A model generated the notes under the pieces. The model saw only the letters and a list, made by a program, of their open reading frames with translations, did no database searches and was not told the DNA's origin. Shown piece after piece: positions 1 to 8,920 of a stretch of DNA of 64,000 nt (position 1 is the first letter of the stretch; every line of letters begins with the position of its first letter). The translations under genes and the position numbers were made by a program. Source of the DNA: Bdellovibrionales bacterium CG10_big_fil_rev_8_21_14_0_10_45_34 (GTDB lineage Bacteria; Bdellovibrionota; Bdellovibrionia; Bdellovibrionales; 1-14-0-10-45-34); assembly GCA_002778785.1 (NCBI GenBank), contig PEZS01000010.1, positions 186,001 to 250,000 of the forward strand. The letters run 5' to 3'.

Positions 1-1257
1 AGCGCCGCTATCGTCATGCGGTTATGAGGCCTCACGGAAAATGTTGGTCCGTAGGCATCGACGCCGCAATATGCTTGCACGTCGTTTGTAAGAAGATTTG
101 TAACAAGGTTTTCTATACCGCGCGGGCCTGAGCGGCTCTGTGATACAATAGTTAAAAAGTCTTTGGTCCCATAGGCTTCATCAGAATATTCTTTAATGCT
201 CCAGCGGCTCAGAATTTCTCCGTCTACTTCGCCAACTCTCCCGGCGACCAAGTTGCCGTCGTCCAGGTCATGTGAAATTGCCAAAACCCAAGACTTGTTA
301 GAGAGCTCCTCTGGGATGGCACTTTGATAGGAGTAGTGGCTCACCGTGTTCTGAAACGCGTAAATGTTTTTTGGTGCGACATAAAAGTCGAAATCGCCAA
401 TGATCGAGAGCGCTTTTTCATCTCCTGTGTCGGCATTCTCTGAAAGAGAGAACAAGGAATACGCATTCATATTGTGATCGTCGATGATTGGCTCAAGGTA
501 TCTGTTGCAGGTCACCTGGTGTAGATCTGTGCCACTGGATTTAACAGGAGTTCGGCGCGAATACCCGCCTGGTAAAAACTGGAGAGACCGTGCACTTGTG
601 CCCTGATTTGTTGCTTCGTTTCTATAGAGAGTATTTTTTGTGATTACTAGAAGCCTACTTGCAGTAAATCTCGTAGTCACGAGCTCCCCATGGTATAGGC
701 GCGTGGCCTCAAGCGACGGCACCTTTTTACCCTTAAGTCGATAGCTAGCAACTGTTGTGAGCGGAACTTGCTCTGTTGGGTCATAGGTGATCGCGTGCAA
801 GTAGTGTTCCGTAAGGTAAAGGTTTGCGGGCGGAGCTTTTTTCGACGTTGAGATTGATCCAACGAGTTTCAAGGTTTTTGGATCAATCACTTTGACCGAA
901 CCGATCGTGGAGGCAAAAACCAACTTTTCGTTCATCTTTACAATATCGGCTTCGTCGACACCAGTAACTTGAATGTTCGTAATTGATGGACTTGAATGAT
1001 TCTGGTGAGGGTCTGCTAAACTAGGCGCAGATTGATCTACACCGATACGGCGAGAGAGGTCTTGTACCGCATTGCTGACGCTATCAGCTTTTTTTGATAT
1101 CCAATTGTCTAAGTGCTCGCAATCTTCAAAAGGCTTCGGAGAAAAATTGACAGAGGGCGGGACACCGAATGGATCTAGAGGGTCGTCCACGTTTGGATGA
1201 AAGTTTTCGCCTTTTGTGCAGCCTATAATTAGAGAACAGACCAGTGCCAGGTTCAAT
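1..1257 (-). CDS. Secreted beta-propeller domain lipoprotein (3' end beyond window edge)
   Basis: The minus strand is open from the window edge up to about 1257. The translation carries the sequence TNIQVTGVDEADIVK (about 85 residues in), the hallmark of the secreted beta-propeller domain family (PF09826), followed by propeller-like strand repeats such as SVKVIDPKTLKLVGSI. Near the N-terminus LIIGC is a lipobox, so the product is probably an outer-membrane or periplasmic lipoprotein. The start is uncertain: no ATG fits. A TTG at 1257 gives a very short signal sequence (MNLALVCSLIIGC), and the frame is closed by a stop near 1329. The C-terminus lies outside the window. Biochemical function is unknown for the family. 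The coding assignment is strong; the start is weak. Confidence 0.8.
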
Positions 1258-1654
1258 ACGGGGTTCAGTGTTAGGTTTAAGGCTGGGTATAGTGTAAGAT
1301 TCGAAGGTTTCAGTGTTTGGTTCAAACTAGGGCTTAGCCTTTGGATTAATGTAAAAATTCAGGATGGGGTAAAATATTCGTTTTAGTATGGGGTTTTCTG
1401 TGAGGCTTGATTGTTTCATAATTCTCCGTCGTTATTTTTGTATGTCTTGGCCAACTCATTTAAATCGCACACATAGCAGATTCGCATTTTATCGCGTTGC
1501 TCTTTCAAATTGATCATTCGCTTGAGCGACACTTATTTGACCAAAGTTTGTTTTGGGCGACGTACTACTTGTTTAGTGTAATGTTTGTTTCGGCGGATGA
1601 GGTAGAATTCTTAGTGAGTTAATCAACTAAGTGTATGCCCGGTGAATACATGAC
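1258..1654. repeat. Intergenic region with degenerate 21-24 bp tandem repeats
   Basis: No gene is seen here. From about 1258 to 1345 the sequence is built of imperfect units of 21-24 bases around the core TTCAGTGTTAGGTT / TATAGTGTAAGATT / TTCAGTGTTTGGTT, with more diverged G-rich echoes to about 1395. These lie directly upstream of the beta-propeller lipoprotein start, where its promoter and leader should be. The rest (1400-1654) is AT-rich and shows no further structure that I recognise. Confidence 0.5.
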
Positions 1655-3016
1655 TTAGCTTTGATCCGAACTTATCTGTTTCGCGAATGCCTTCATGACG
1701 AAAAGATGTAGCTTCGCTTGAGTGTACTTGTAGATGAACCACGGCAGGGCTGGTTTGAAATCGTGGATGGCTGCAATGACGAAGCGTCTATTCAAGACAA
1801 CCCTAAACTCCAAACGCCCGCGGTATCCTTGAGAAACAAGCAACCCCTTTGTGATGTATAAGATCTGTCGATCTGGGTCGCTTCTGGTGTCACTAAGCTC
1901 CATCTCAATCAACCTCAAACTTCGTTTAAAGAGCGAAAAAATGACTATGTTGGCGTTTTGCTCAACGACAATAACGGGGGTTAAGAATGTTGTTAACCAA
2001 ATCAAATACTCGTTTTTTACCCACTGGGCATTCTTGCCAAGAGGCAATTGGATTCGCTGAACAGAACGAACGGTATTTCTTCTGATTCGAAACCGAAAAA
2101 ACGACTTGCCAGACTTAGATTTAAAGGAAGAGTTTTTCAGAATTTCTCTGTATGTGCGATCTGCGAACTCGTCTGAAAACAAATGAGACTTCCTAGCTAG
2201 CATAGGATGCTCAAGTGACTCTACAAGAGGATACACTAAGTCCCTGGGAGAATTTGTAATCAGGCTCACCCAAAGCCTCGACAATGTGGGCGTAAAAAAA
2301 GGAACGCTTAAAAATAGTCGTTTAAGCTTCATCTCTTTGGCAGTTTGGCGCATCATCTCCAAATAGGTTAACGGTTTACATCCTGCCAGGTCGTAGGTCT
2401 TTCCGACATGTGAAAGATCGGACGTTGCAGAAGAAATCGCCGTAAGAACAGTTTCGAGGTCTACGGGAGTGGTTAGGGTTTGAGTCCAGCGAGGACAAAT
2501 CATAATTGGAAGGCGCTTAACAAGTTTTATGAGGATTTGAAAGGATGAACCAGATTCTCCGAGAATTAAGCCTGCTCGGAAGATAGTTGCTGGTAAAGCG
2601 TGATCATGAAAAATATCTTCCATCTCAAGACGACTTTGAAGATGCAACGAAAGCTTGGTGTCTTCAGGAATTAATCCACTTAGGTAAATAAGCTGCTTAA
2701 GGCCAGAGTCTTTAAGGCTTCTTGCAAAGTTATCGGCCAAAATGAGGTCGTAATCAGCAAATGATCCTTGATCAAGCTGAGCCGTTGGCCCCATTGAGTG
2801 AACAAGGTAAAGCGCAAAGTCGATTGTTTTTGGTAGAGCTAGCTCGAGAGACCTTAGTGAAAACAAGTCACAGGGTTTCCAAAGAACCCTTGGGTGATCT
2901 GACTTCTGTTCGGAGCGCGATAAAGCAGTTATCGTTGCTTCAGGAAACTTTTCAAGAAGTCTTAAGATAATCTCTCGCCCTATATAACCGCTCGCGCCAG
3001 CAACAACGATGTTCAT
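1655..3016 (-). CDS. SDR-family NAD(P)-binding protein with C-terminal DUF2867 domain
   Basis: The 453-residue product starts with a Rossmann nucleotide-binding motif (VAGASGYIGREI, residues 5-16) typical of atypical short-chain dehydrogenases/NmrA-like proteins. It carries YLVHSMG and YLSGLIPE in the expected positions of the fold. The last ~150 residues, ending RLEFRVVLNRRFVIAAIHDFKPALPWFIYKY in scattered blocks, resemble DUF2867, which is found C-terminal to such epimerase-like domains in many bacteria. The substrate is unknown. ATG start with stop at 1655. It is followed by the beta-propeller lipoprotein on the same strand but more than 300 bases away, so co-transcription is doubtful. Confidence 0.8.
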   Translation of the reverse strand: MNIVVAGASGYIGREIILRLLEKFPEATITALSRSEQKSDHPRVLWKPCDLFSLRSLELALPKTIDFALYLVHSMGPTAQLDQGSFADYDLILADNFARSLKDSGLKQLIYLSGLIPEDTKLSLHLQSRLEMEDIFHDHALPATIFRAGLILGESGSSFQILIKLVKRLPIMICPRWTQTLTTPVDLETVLTAISSATSDLSHVGKTYDLAGCKPLTYLEMMRQTAKEMKLKRLFLSVPFFTPTLSRLWVSLITNSPRDLVYPLVESLEHPMLARKSHLFSDEFADRTYREILKNSSFKSKSGKSFFRFRIRRNTVRSVQRIQLPLGKNAQWVKNEYLIWLTTFLTPVIVVEQNANIVIFSLFKRSLRLIEMELSDTRSDPDRQILYITKGLLVSQGYRGRLEFRVVLNRRFVIAAIHDFKPALPWFIYKYTQAKLHLFVMKAFAKQISSDQS

Positions 3017-3102
3017 TCACATGTAAAGTACCAGTTACCCCGCGAGGCACCAAGTCTTCTCTCAGCAAGGTAGCCCGCAGTTTCTGCAACGGGTGTAGCC
3101 CT

Positions 3103-3573
3103 TTATAGATACAGTTCGAAGGCTTGGTCGCATCGCTCGACCAAATGTCGATTGGTTATTGGCGTGAAACCATGCTTTAGGTAGAGGCCAACAGCTTCTT
3201 TAAGTACAGAAGCTGTCTCAAGCTCAACACGCTTAAACCTCATCTCCCGTGCTTTATTTAAAGCTCTTTCGAGCATTGCTTTGCCTAAACCCTTGCCCCT
3301 TTGTGAGCTCGCCAAATACATTTTTCTGAGTTCGCAGCTATCATGCACGTTTGGGTAAAGCCCCCAAGAGCCAACAACGCACCCTTCTACTTCGCACACC
3401 TCAAAGTATCCGCCTTTTTGAAAATAGAAAGCTTCAATGTCGCTCAGATCTAAATCTGTATCATCTGGATCAGGTTTCAATCCGTATTCTTCAAGAACAG
3501 AAAATACGAGCTCTTTGAGAGCTGGAACGTCTGCATTGGTTGCCATGCGGTACTTCACATTAAAATTCGTCAT
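3103..3573 (-). CDS. GNAT family N-acetyltransferase
   Basis: A 156-residue single-domain GNAT protein. The acetyl-CoA pyrophosphate-binding motif A is clear (QRGKGLGKAM, residues 91-100), preceded by the beta-4 strand ELRKMYL and followed by the C-terminal LYLKHGF motif B typical of the family. Such enzymes transfer acetyl from acetyl-CoA to an amine of a small molecule or protein. The acceptor cannot be told from sequence. The gene stands alone between the SDR gene and the alcohol dehydrogenase, all on the minus strand, with 86-93 base gaps on both sides. Confidence 0.85.
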   Translation of the reverse strand: MTNFNVKYRMATNADVPALKELVFSVLEEYGLKPDPDDTDLDLSDIEAFYFQKGGYFEVCEVEGCVVGSWGLYPNVHDSCELRKMYLASSQRGKGLGKAMLERALNKAREMRFKRVELETASVLKEAVGLYLKHGFTPITNRHLVERCDQAFELYL

Positions 3574-3666
3574 CGATGTTTCGTATGGTAGGACATTTTC
3601 AATTGCAAAGCCACAACCTTCAGCACGGTAAAACCTCTTCGGGCAAATTCACGCCGTATGCTAACT

Positions 3667-4839
3667 TTAGTGCATTTTTAGTACGACTTTAATACACTCG
3701 TCTTTTTGATCACTGAAAATTTCATAGGCGTGGGAGCCTTCATCGATTTCCATTCGGTGTGTAATTACAAACGATGGATCAATCTTGTCTTCAAGAATGA
3801 GTTTAAGAAGGGGTTTCATGTATTTTTGGGTATGAGTTTGTCCCATTTTGAAAGTGAGGCCTTTTCCGAACGCAGCACCAAATGGGAAGTGATCAGAAAA
3901 ACCGGCATAAACGCCCGGTACAGATACCGTTCCACCTTTTTTGCATGCCATGATCGCCAATCTTAAAGCGTCGATGCGATCAGTGACAAGTCCAACGGCT
4001 GCTTCAACACGATCACGAATTGATGTTATTGACTGCCCGTGGGCCTCCAGCCCGACAGCATCTATGCAGCTATCTGGGCCGCGCCCTCCCGTTAAAGCTT
4101 TGAGTTCATCCACAAGCTCATCGGCATCTTCGTAATTGATAGTTTCAGCGCCGCTATCCGCCGCCATTTTTAGTCGCCCCTCGAAATGATCGATGGCAAT
4201 CACGCGCTCGGCGCCAAGCAAAAAGGCGCTTCGAATACACATTTGACCTACCGGACCCGCACCCCAAACAGCAACAGTATCACCGCGTTTTATGTTGCAG
4301 TTTTCAGCTGCCATGTAGCCGGTGGGAAAGATATCACTCAAGAAGAGAACTTTTTCGTCATCAATGCCTTGTGGAACAATTAAAGAGTTCGTATCTGCAA
4401 AGGGTAAGCGAATGTATTCAGCTTGACCGCCGGCGTAGCCTCCCATCATATGCGAAAATCCAAAGGCCGCGGCTCCCGATTGACCGTAGAGTTCGTCTGG
4501 AATAATTGCGTTGGGGTTCGAGTTGTCGCAGGCGGAGTATTCTTCAACCTTGCAGTGATGGCATTTGCCGCATCCTATATCAAAAGGGATAACAATTCTG
4601 TCGCCAGCTTTCAACGTCTTCACAAGTGGGCCTACTTCAACAACTTCGCCCATGGTTTCGTGGCCTAATATATCACCCTTTTTCATGGTGGGAACATACC
4701 CATTGTACAAATGAAGATCAGAGCCGCAAATAGCAGAAGTCGTTACCTTCACGATAACATCACCGCTAGAAAGAACTCGCGGATCTGGGACGTTCATCAA
4801 ATCTACTTTTTGCTTTCCTTGCCAGGTTAAAGCTTTCAT
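3667..4839 (-). CDS. Zinc-dependent alcohol/formaldehyde dehydrogenase-like oxidoreductase
   Basis: The 390-residue product belongs to the zinc medium-chain dehydrogenases. Cys38, His60 and Glu61 (in ICGSD and GHE) are the catalytic zinc site. Cys90, Cys93, Cys96 and Cys104 form the structural zinc lobe. [10 protein letters not shown] near residue 190 is the NAD-binding turn. The long form with an insertion and the [15 protein letters not shown] region resembles the glutathione-independent formaldehyde dehydrogenase branch, but the substrate is not proven. An AGGAG lies about ten bases before the ATG. The SRPBCC gene ends 14 bases upstream, so the two are very likely co-transcribed. Confidence 0.88.
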   Translation of the reverse strand: MKALTWQGKQKVDLMNVPDPRVLSSGDVIVKVTTSAICGSDLHLYNGYVPTMKKGDILGHETMGEVVEVGPLVKTLKAGDRIVIPFDIGCGKCHHCKVEEYSACDNSNPNAIIPDELYGQSGAAAFGFSHMMGGYAGGQAEYIRLPFADTNSLIVPQGIDDEKVLFLSDIFPTGYMAAENCNIKRGDTVAVWGAGPVGQMCIRSAFLLGAERVIAIDHFEGRLKMAADSGAETINYEDADELVDELKALTGGRGPDSCIDAVGLEAHGQSITSIRDRVEAAVGLVTDRIDALRLAIMACKKGGTVSVPGVYAGFSDHFPFGAAFGKGLTFKMGQTHTQKYMKPLLKLILEDKIDPSFVITHRMEIDEGSHAYEIFSDQKDECIKVVLKMH

Positions 4840-4853
4840 ATAGTTGGTTTCTC

Positions 4854-5450
4854 CTAGTGTTTTAAGACGGCTTCTGATTCTGAATCACGTCCGCTAGACT
4901 GGCCTTCGATGGTGGCGAACTCTCCAGTTTCAAGAAAGCATTTGAGTCTTCGCAGATTTATAAAGGCCAACGATTTTGGATCTTCCCCTGCCATGCTCGT
5001 CAGTATTTCCGTAAACGTTCCGCCGGGAAGTTTGTAATCAAGTGCAAGACTAATGACTGTTCCTAAATTCTGTGGGGCGGGAGAAAACCAAATTGATCCT
5101 GACGTTTCTACTTCTGAGTCTTCAGTGCTTTGCCAGGCGATCATTTCATTTGGACGCTCGTTTGTGATCGTGGCCTCCCACTGGACAGTCTTTCCCTTTA
5201 CTTCAACTGTCCAAAGCGATTTTGCTGACGACAACACGTCAACTGATTTGAGACTCTTCATAAAAAGTGGGAGGTTTTGAAAATTTCTGAAAAATGTGTA
5301 AGCGACCTCTGGGGAAACTCCAACGGTCACCGCCAGGCGACTCTTATCGTCATCGTGAAAGCGTCCGTCTTGAAACGGTCCTTTCTCTAAAGCTTTAGAT
5401 TTTTGAGTTTTGTCGACCTGTGGTTTCTCGTGAATTGGAGGAGTAGGCAT
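4854..5450 (-). CDS. SRPBCC (polyketide cyclase/dehydrase-like) family protein
   Basis: A 198-residue soluble protein whose core (residues ~40-170) reads as a START/SRPBCC helix-grip fold: [20 protein letters not shown] at its start, then [19 protein letters not shown], and [15 protein letters not shown] near the end. This matches the COQ10/polyketide-cyclase branch that binds hydrophobic ligands. The first ~35 residues are lysine- and charge-rich and probably disordered. It is the first gene of a two-gene operon with the zinc dehydrogenase. Homologues often sit beside short- or medium-chain dehydrogenases, but the ligand is unknown. Confidence 0.8.
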   Translation of the reverse strand: MPTPPIHEKPQVDKTQKSKALEKGPFQDGRFHDDDKSRLAVTVGVSPEVAYTFFRNFQNLPLFMKSLKSVDVLSSAKSLWTVEVKGKTVQWEATITNERPNEMIAWQSTEDSEVETSGSIWFSPAPQNLGTVISLALDYKLPGGTFTEILTSMAGEDPKSLAFINLRRLKCFLETGEFATIEGQSSGRDSESEAVLKH

Positions 5451-5783
5451 CTAACGAGTCCTTTCAGTAATTTTTATCAATACAAACATTTTTTTGAATC
5501 GCACATCTAAACCTGATGCAACAGTGAAGCCACTCGTAGTAGATAACTGAGAGTCAAAAGTGAAGCTTAGGCCGCATGTAATTTAATTGGACGTGTATTT
5601 GTGCCACAAATCAGTAGTAAATTTGCCCCAATACTAGGAATTTTCTTGATTCAAAATCTACCAGCTCCTTTGAGGAGTGCAGCGCGGCTTTGGTATGTTG
5701 TCTAAAGCGTGTGATGTCGCAGAGGTCAGCAAACCGTAAGAGCTAATTTCGAAACGAGAGCAGATAATTCCATCGGTGGCACG
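5451..5783. other. Intergenic region at the left border of the accessory stretch
   Basis: About 330 bases without a recognisable gene. The left part is AT-rich upstream sequence of the SRPBCC operon. The reading frame of the small plus-strand ORF that follows is open back to a TGA at 5712 without any start codon of good context. This suggests that the ORF is the tail of a longer lost gene. No clear promoter or terminator is visible. Confidence 0.4.
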
Positions 5784-6053
5784 GTGAAAAGCGAAGTGAA
5801 CGGTTTGGCGGTTGAAACGATATTGACCTTTGATCGTATCGAAAGAAAGGATACGAAACTTTTTCTCTCTCGCAACGGGAAGTCTGTAGAGGTGAAAATC
5901 ACTTCAGATGGCTTCGCCAACAATCACTTTGAAAATCCCAGATACTCGGTGACCTATGAGGGCGGAACATTCGAATACAGTCTTAAGGGCCACGCCTGCT
6001 GGGCCTATTCGGTGAATCTCGCGCTTCTTATGATTGGCGCCTACACTCACTGA
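5784..6053 (+). pseudogene. Short ORF, probable C-terminal remnant of an unidentified protein
   Basis: An 89-residue ORF starting at a GTG without a ribosome binding site. The frame stays open upstream to 5715. The translation (LTFDRIERKDTKLFL then YSVTYEGGTFEYSLKGHACW) looks like beta-strand-rich coding sequence rather than random DNA, and fits the C-terminal part of a secreted barrel or lipocalin-like protein. I do not recognise the family. It sits at the left end of a stretch rich in gene fragments, which favours a truncated gene. A genuine small protein is possible. Confidence 0.35.
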
Positions 6054-6212
6054 CTTAGTGTGGGCAGGAGGATAAATTGATTATATTCCCCCCCCCTTTG
6101 TCTGCCTCTTGTCACGGGGCCAGACGATGCCAGAACACTTGATAAAGAGATAATTAACAGACGTGTCACTCGGGAGCAGTTAGTAAAAGTTGGCTATCAG
6201 CGCCGACATTCT

Positions 6213-6497
6213 TTACTCGTTATGCCAGCTGACTTCGATCTTATTCCCGTCAGGGTCAAAGATGAAGAAACTCGCGAACTGATTTTCTTTATGCATAAGA
6301 TCACGAGCGAACTGAATATTCAGTGATTTACATTTCTTATACATGGCTAAAGCCTCTTGTTCCGAAGCCAAGCAAAATCCTAGATGATACCAGCTCGGGA
6401 ACTTAGGAAGTTCATCAACAGGATCAATTGCGATTAAAAAGCCTGCTTCGTTATCCAGAAAAACTCCAGGATCATGGTCGAACTTCTTCTTAACATT
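6213..6497 (-). pseudogene. Truncated VOC (glyoxalase/bleomycin-resistance) family gene
   Basis: The frame encodes about 94 residues that match the second half of a vicinal-oxygen-chelate domain: GVFLDNEAGFLIAIDP, WYHLGFCLASEQEALAMYKK and, at the end, FFIFDPDGNKIEVSWHNE. The terminal DPDGNKIE is the classic metal-ligand glutamate strand of the family. A TGA at 6498-6500 closes the frame immediately upstream and no suitable start codon follows. The first ~35 residues of a normal ~125-residue protein are therefore missing. The gene seems to have lost its 5' end where it now abuts the TumA-like gene. Confidence 0.65.
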
Positions 6498-6527
6498 TCA
6501 GTGAGCCTGTCGGGCTCCGCACTATTG

Positions 6528-6950
6528 CTAAGCTGCTACGTTCCCGAGCTTGTGGCTATAAACCATATTGGGCAGGTGGACCTCAATGGAGTCATATTTG
6601 AACTTCAGCTTGGGGAGCTTGGTGTTTCGATTGTCCCCAACATCCTCAATAACTATGAAACCTGCCGCCGCCAAGCTGTCACAGTCCTTTTTCACGTTTG
6701 CAAAGTCCCGACCCACCAATTTAGCCAGTTGATAAACCGAAGTGGGCTTTAAGTTGTGAATTGCCGCTAGAATCATATATTTCTGCTCACTCATAAGCTT
6801 CTGATAAACGGCTACTGAGGCAAAAATTAAAACATCAGGAGACTGAATCAACCTTTTTTTGCTCTTGATAACTTCTTTAAGTTCACTTCGGGTACGGTCT
6901 TTGAAGTCTTCCCAGGCTTCAAATGTAATTTTCAAAGTTTTACTTTTCAT
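6528..6950 (-). CDS. HTH antitoxin/regulator, HVO_A0114-COG4190 type (TumA-like)
   Basis: A 140-residue protein with a winged-helix domain in the middle (MILAAIHNLKPTSVYQLAKL, then VGRDFANVKKDCDSLAAAGF). This is the pattern of the COG4190/HVO_A0114 regulators that accompany TumE-type toxins. The N-terminal ~45 residues are helical and charged (FEAWEDFKDRTRSELKEVIK). Its ATG at 6950 lies inside the end of the restored toxin frame (stop at 6940-6942), an 11-base overlap typical of toxin-antitoxin operons. A short hairpin (GAGCC-TGTCG-GGCTC, 6503-6517) follows the stop. It should bind and neutralise the toxin and repress the operon; that is inference from the family. Confidence 0.75.
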   Translation of the reverse strand: MKSKTLKITFEAWEDFKDRTRSELKEVIKSKKRLIQSPDVLIFASVAVYQKLMSEQKYMILAAIHNLKPTSVYQLAKLVGRDFANVKKDCDSLAAAGFIVIEDVGDNRNTKLPKLKFKYDSIEVHLPNMVYSHKLGNVAA

Positions 6951-7253
6951 TACTCACGATCCTTTCAGTCTCGCCAATAAAACTCTCAAAGGCTTCATAA
7001 AAATCTTTTGCATCCAAGGCGACACGGGTTGTTTTGTCCTTCGGTAGTCCCGCGTGAATATGGAACCCAAAGGGTGCATGGTTATCAACAAGAAGTCGCG
7101 CCAGGTTACTGCCCCCATATCTATCAGCACAAACCGGGCTTTAATACCCTCTGGGTATTTTTCAGTTGGTTCAACTTCATAAACTTTAAGCTCGACCCGA
7201 TAGTTCTCGGTAAGTTGAAATGACTGGTCCCAAACAAGCTTCGCATCACCCAT
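6940..7253 (-). pseudogene. TumE-family toxin gene with a frameshift in a five-G tract
   Basis: The ATG at 7253 begins a frame (MGDAKLVWDQSFQL ... EGIKARFVLIDMG) that resembles TumE (formerly DUF6516). It then runs into a nonsensical tail ending at 6954. The missing conserved C-terminus is in another frame: RLLVDNHAPFGFHIHAG, then KDFYEAFESFIGETERIV, stopping at 6940-6942. The two frames join exactly if the run of five Gs on the minus strand (7112-7116) had six, giving IDMGGSNLARLLVDNH. The toxin is thus either inactivated, switched by slippage, or misread in assembly. The restored protein would be about 104 residues and its end overlaps the antitoxin start. Confidence 0.72.
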
Positions 7254-7344
7254 ATCTTATTGATGAATATAGGTAATATTGCCATATATTGGCAAGGGGA
7301 TTTAGCCTTAATGGAAAAGAAGCAAAGTTGGAGTGCTCACTGCT

Positions 7345-7642
7345 TGGAACTCAGAATCTGTGTTTCCGAGGGCGACTTTCTTGATTTCACTTAAGAATAT
7401 AGGTGTTCGAGTGCGTGGCTGGGATACGGCAGAAGTAAGTACCAAAAGAGCGGGTTGGTCTATATACGAAAGATCAGGTTTTACATTTGTCTAAGAAGGC
7501 CAAGCGCATTGATCTCATGAACGTCAGTCGAGAGAAGTATTTTCGAATTTTAGCCGACGTATTCGTCGATGGAAATTCGCTTTCAGCGCACTTGATGAAA
7601 ATGGGCTTAGCTTATTCATACGATGGCGGAATCAATTCTTAA
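7345..7642 (+). pseudogene. Degenerate thermonuclease (SNase-like) homologue
   Basis: Pieces of a staphylococcal-nuclease-like protein lie in order but in different frames. They are a GDTL-like EGDFLDF piece near 7370, SLKNIGVRVRGWDTAEV (the GIDTPE region) near 7395-7437, and AKRIDLMNVSREKYFRILAD followed by VFVDGNSLSAHLMKMGLAY and YDGG up to the stop at 7640-7642. Stops and at least two frame changes separate them, and the middle is missing. The order and spacing leave little doubt about origin, and no intact reading frame remains. It adds to the cluster of decayed genes in this stretch. Confidence 0.7.
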
Positions 7643-7739
7643 AACAATTTGGCGTTCCCAAGCTGCTCAACTAAGGTATGATTGTTTTCTCTACGCAGCG
7701 AAGTATCTAAAGCCTTGAAGCCTCAAGAAAATATGAGAT

Positions 7740-7829
7740 TCATTCCGGGTTCCCGATGGTGGTTCCGGCGTGGTGCGATTCTAGTTCCCGGCGCAGCTCT
7801 CGTTTTTCGGCCTTGGTAAATTCAATCAT
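7740..7829 (-). CDS. Very short ORF downstream of the CopG-like gene (possible gene remnant)
   Basis: An ATG ten bases after the stop of the CopG-like gene opens 29 codons (MIEFTKAEKRELRRELESHH ...) with a GGGAAA upstream. The start reads like the N-terminus of a real helical protein, and its place after a CopG-type antitoxin is where a partner would sit. It then stops early. I regard it as a truncated partner gene or a spurious ORF. No family is recognised. Confidence 0.25.
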   Translation of the reverse strand: MIEFTKAEKRELRRELESHHAGTTIGNPE

Positions 7830-7840
7830 ATCATTTCCCG

Positions 7841-8077
7841 TTAAGCACCCTTTTTATATTTTGCAAGGCCCTCTGTAATGAACTTGCGCATGAGGGTCTG
7901 GTAAGGAACTTCCATCTGCAAAGCCAACGCCTTCAGCCCTGTGATAATTTCTTCGGGCAGGTTAACGCTCGTGGGGTGTTTGCGCTTGGTCTTAGCCTTG
8001 GAATACGCATCCTTGACAGCCTTGGCGTTAAATTTGACGCTTGCATAGCCTTTTTCATTCTTTACATAGTTCGCCAT
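7841..8077 (-). CDS. CopG/ribbon-helix-helix family protein (antitoxin-like)
   Basis: A 78-residue basic protein. Its C-terminal half (PTSVNLPEEIITGLKALALQ, then VPYQTLMRKFITEGLAKY) is a ribbon-helix-helix motif with the strand TSVNLP, typical of CopG-type antitoxins and repressors. The N-terminus is lysine-rich. An AGAGGAG sits eight bases before the ATG. No intact toxin partner is adjacent, only a 29-codon ORF behind it. An orphan antitoxin or a free-standing regulator are both possible. Confidence 0.65.
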   Translation of the reverse strand: MANYVKNEKGYASVKFNAKAVKDAYSKAKTKRKHPTSVNLPEEIITGLKALALQMEVPYQTLMRKFITEGLAKYKKGA

Positions 8078-8388
8078 AAAGACTCCTCTCTTTCTTATTC
8101 ATTTTCCGAATATGGATGATTCGGATTCCAGATCCACGGATCGTAAAGCAAACAAACACATGCAATCTACAAGCCACTGAATGAACTTAAAAGCCTCCAT
8201 AGTGATTTACACTATAATACACTGTTATTCACTACGTCAAGAAATCGTTTTCGGCCAGCGAGTTAAGAGTGGTTTGGTAATTTAAGGTAAAAGACAATGT
8301 ATGAAAGCAGGGCATTCCCTTGGGGAAACACCCACAAATGGACATCGAGCTCAAGGTAAATTTGCACCAAAGCCCGATTCCTAGAATC
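8078..8388. other. Intergenic region between two minus-strand genes
   Basis: About 310 bases with no gene I can support. It should contain the promoter of the CopG-like gene. Near 8203-8232 the AT-rich segment TACACTATAATACACTG with flanking GTGA/TCAC triplets has partial dyad symmetry and could be an operator, but the match to promoter consensus is weak and it is more than 120 bases from the start codon. Confidence 0.3.
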
Positions 8389-8814
8389 TCAGTAACAGTT
8401 TGGGTTTTTTGTGTGAGGAGGGCAATGAAAGTCCTTAACGGGATTTTTTGCCTCATGGCAATTGAGTCTTGTTGAATAGCCGCCTTCAAAAACTAACGTT
8501 TGATAGGGGTTATTTGCAATTCGAGTAAAGTGATCGATGTAAAAAACATCGGGCAACTGATCATTGGATTGAGGGGACTTTTCAAATCTTTGGACATGTC
8601 CACCAGCATCGTAAGTTGTTTGGGCAAGCATGTATTCTGCCCAATAGTTGGCTCGTCCATTCTTGCCAAACCAAAGAACCGCGTCATTGCTTCCCTTGAA
8701 GTGAACCGAGTAGCCGTAATAGTTCGCGACTTCTTCGCAGTACTCGAAATCCGCACCGTATGCTGCCTGGCCACCTATGATTAAGAGCAATGTATAAGTT
8801 AGTATCGTTTTCAT
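8389..8814 (-). CDS. Hypothetical secreted protein
   Basis: A 141-residue protein with a clean signal peptide (MKTILTYTLLLIIGGQAAYG, cleaved before ADFEYC). The mature part has five cysteines, a hydrophilic tail FHCPPHTKNPNCY, and no domain I recognise. A run of purines (AAAAAGGGGG) lies upstream of the ATG. It is transcribed divergently from the LysR-type regulator at 8921, whose target it may be; this is a guess from orientation only. Confidence 0.6.
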   Translation of the reverse strand: MKTILTYTLLLIIGGQAAYGADFEYCEEVANYYGYSVHFKGSNDAVLWFGKNGRANYWAEYMLAQTTYDAGGHVQRFEKSPQSNDQLPDVFYIDHFTRIANNPYQTLVFEGGYSTRLNCHEAKNPVKDFHCPPHTKNPNCY

Positions 8815-8920
8815 TTTATCCCCCTTTTTGTTTGTTATCTGGAGGTAAACTCGTTTATTTCATAGTGTTAATCAAATTAATTGATTTTATATGTACTTTA
8901 AAATAATTAAAACACTTATG

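Noticed and set aside
6090-6098. Run of about nine Cs as a phase-variation tract
   Set aside because: It is not inside or just upstream of any reading frame I can support.
8232-8489. Minus-strand 85-codon ORF overlapping the secreted-protein gene
   Set aside because: It overlaps the C-terminal coding part of the better-supported secreted protein in another frame and has no domain or ribosome binding site.
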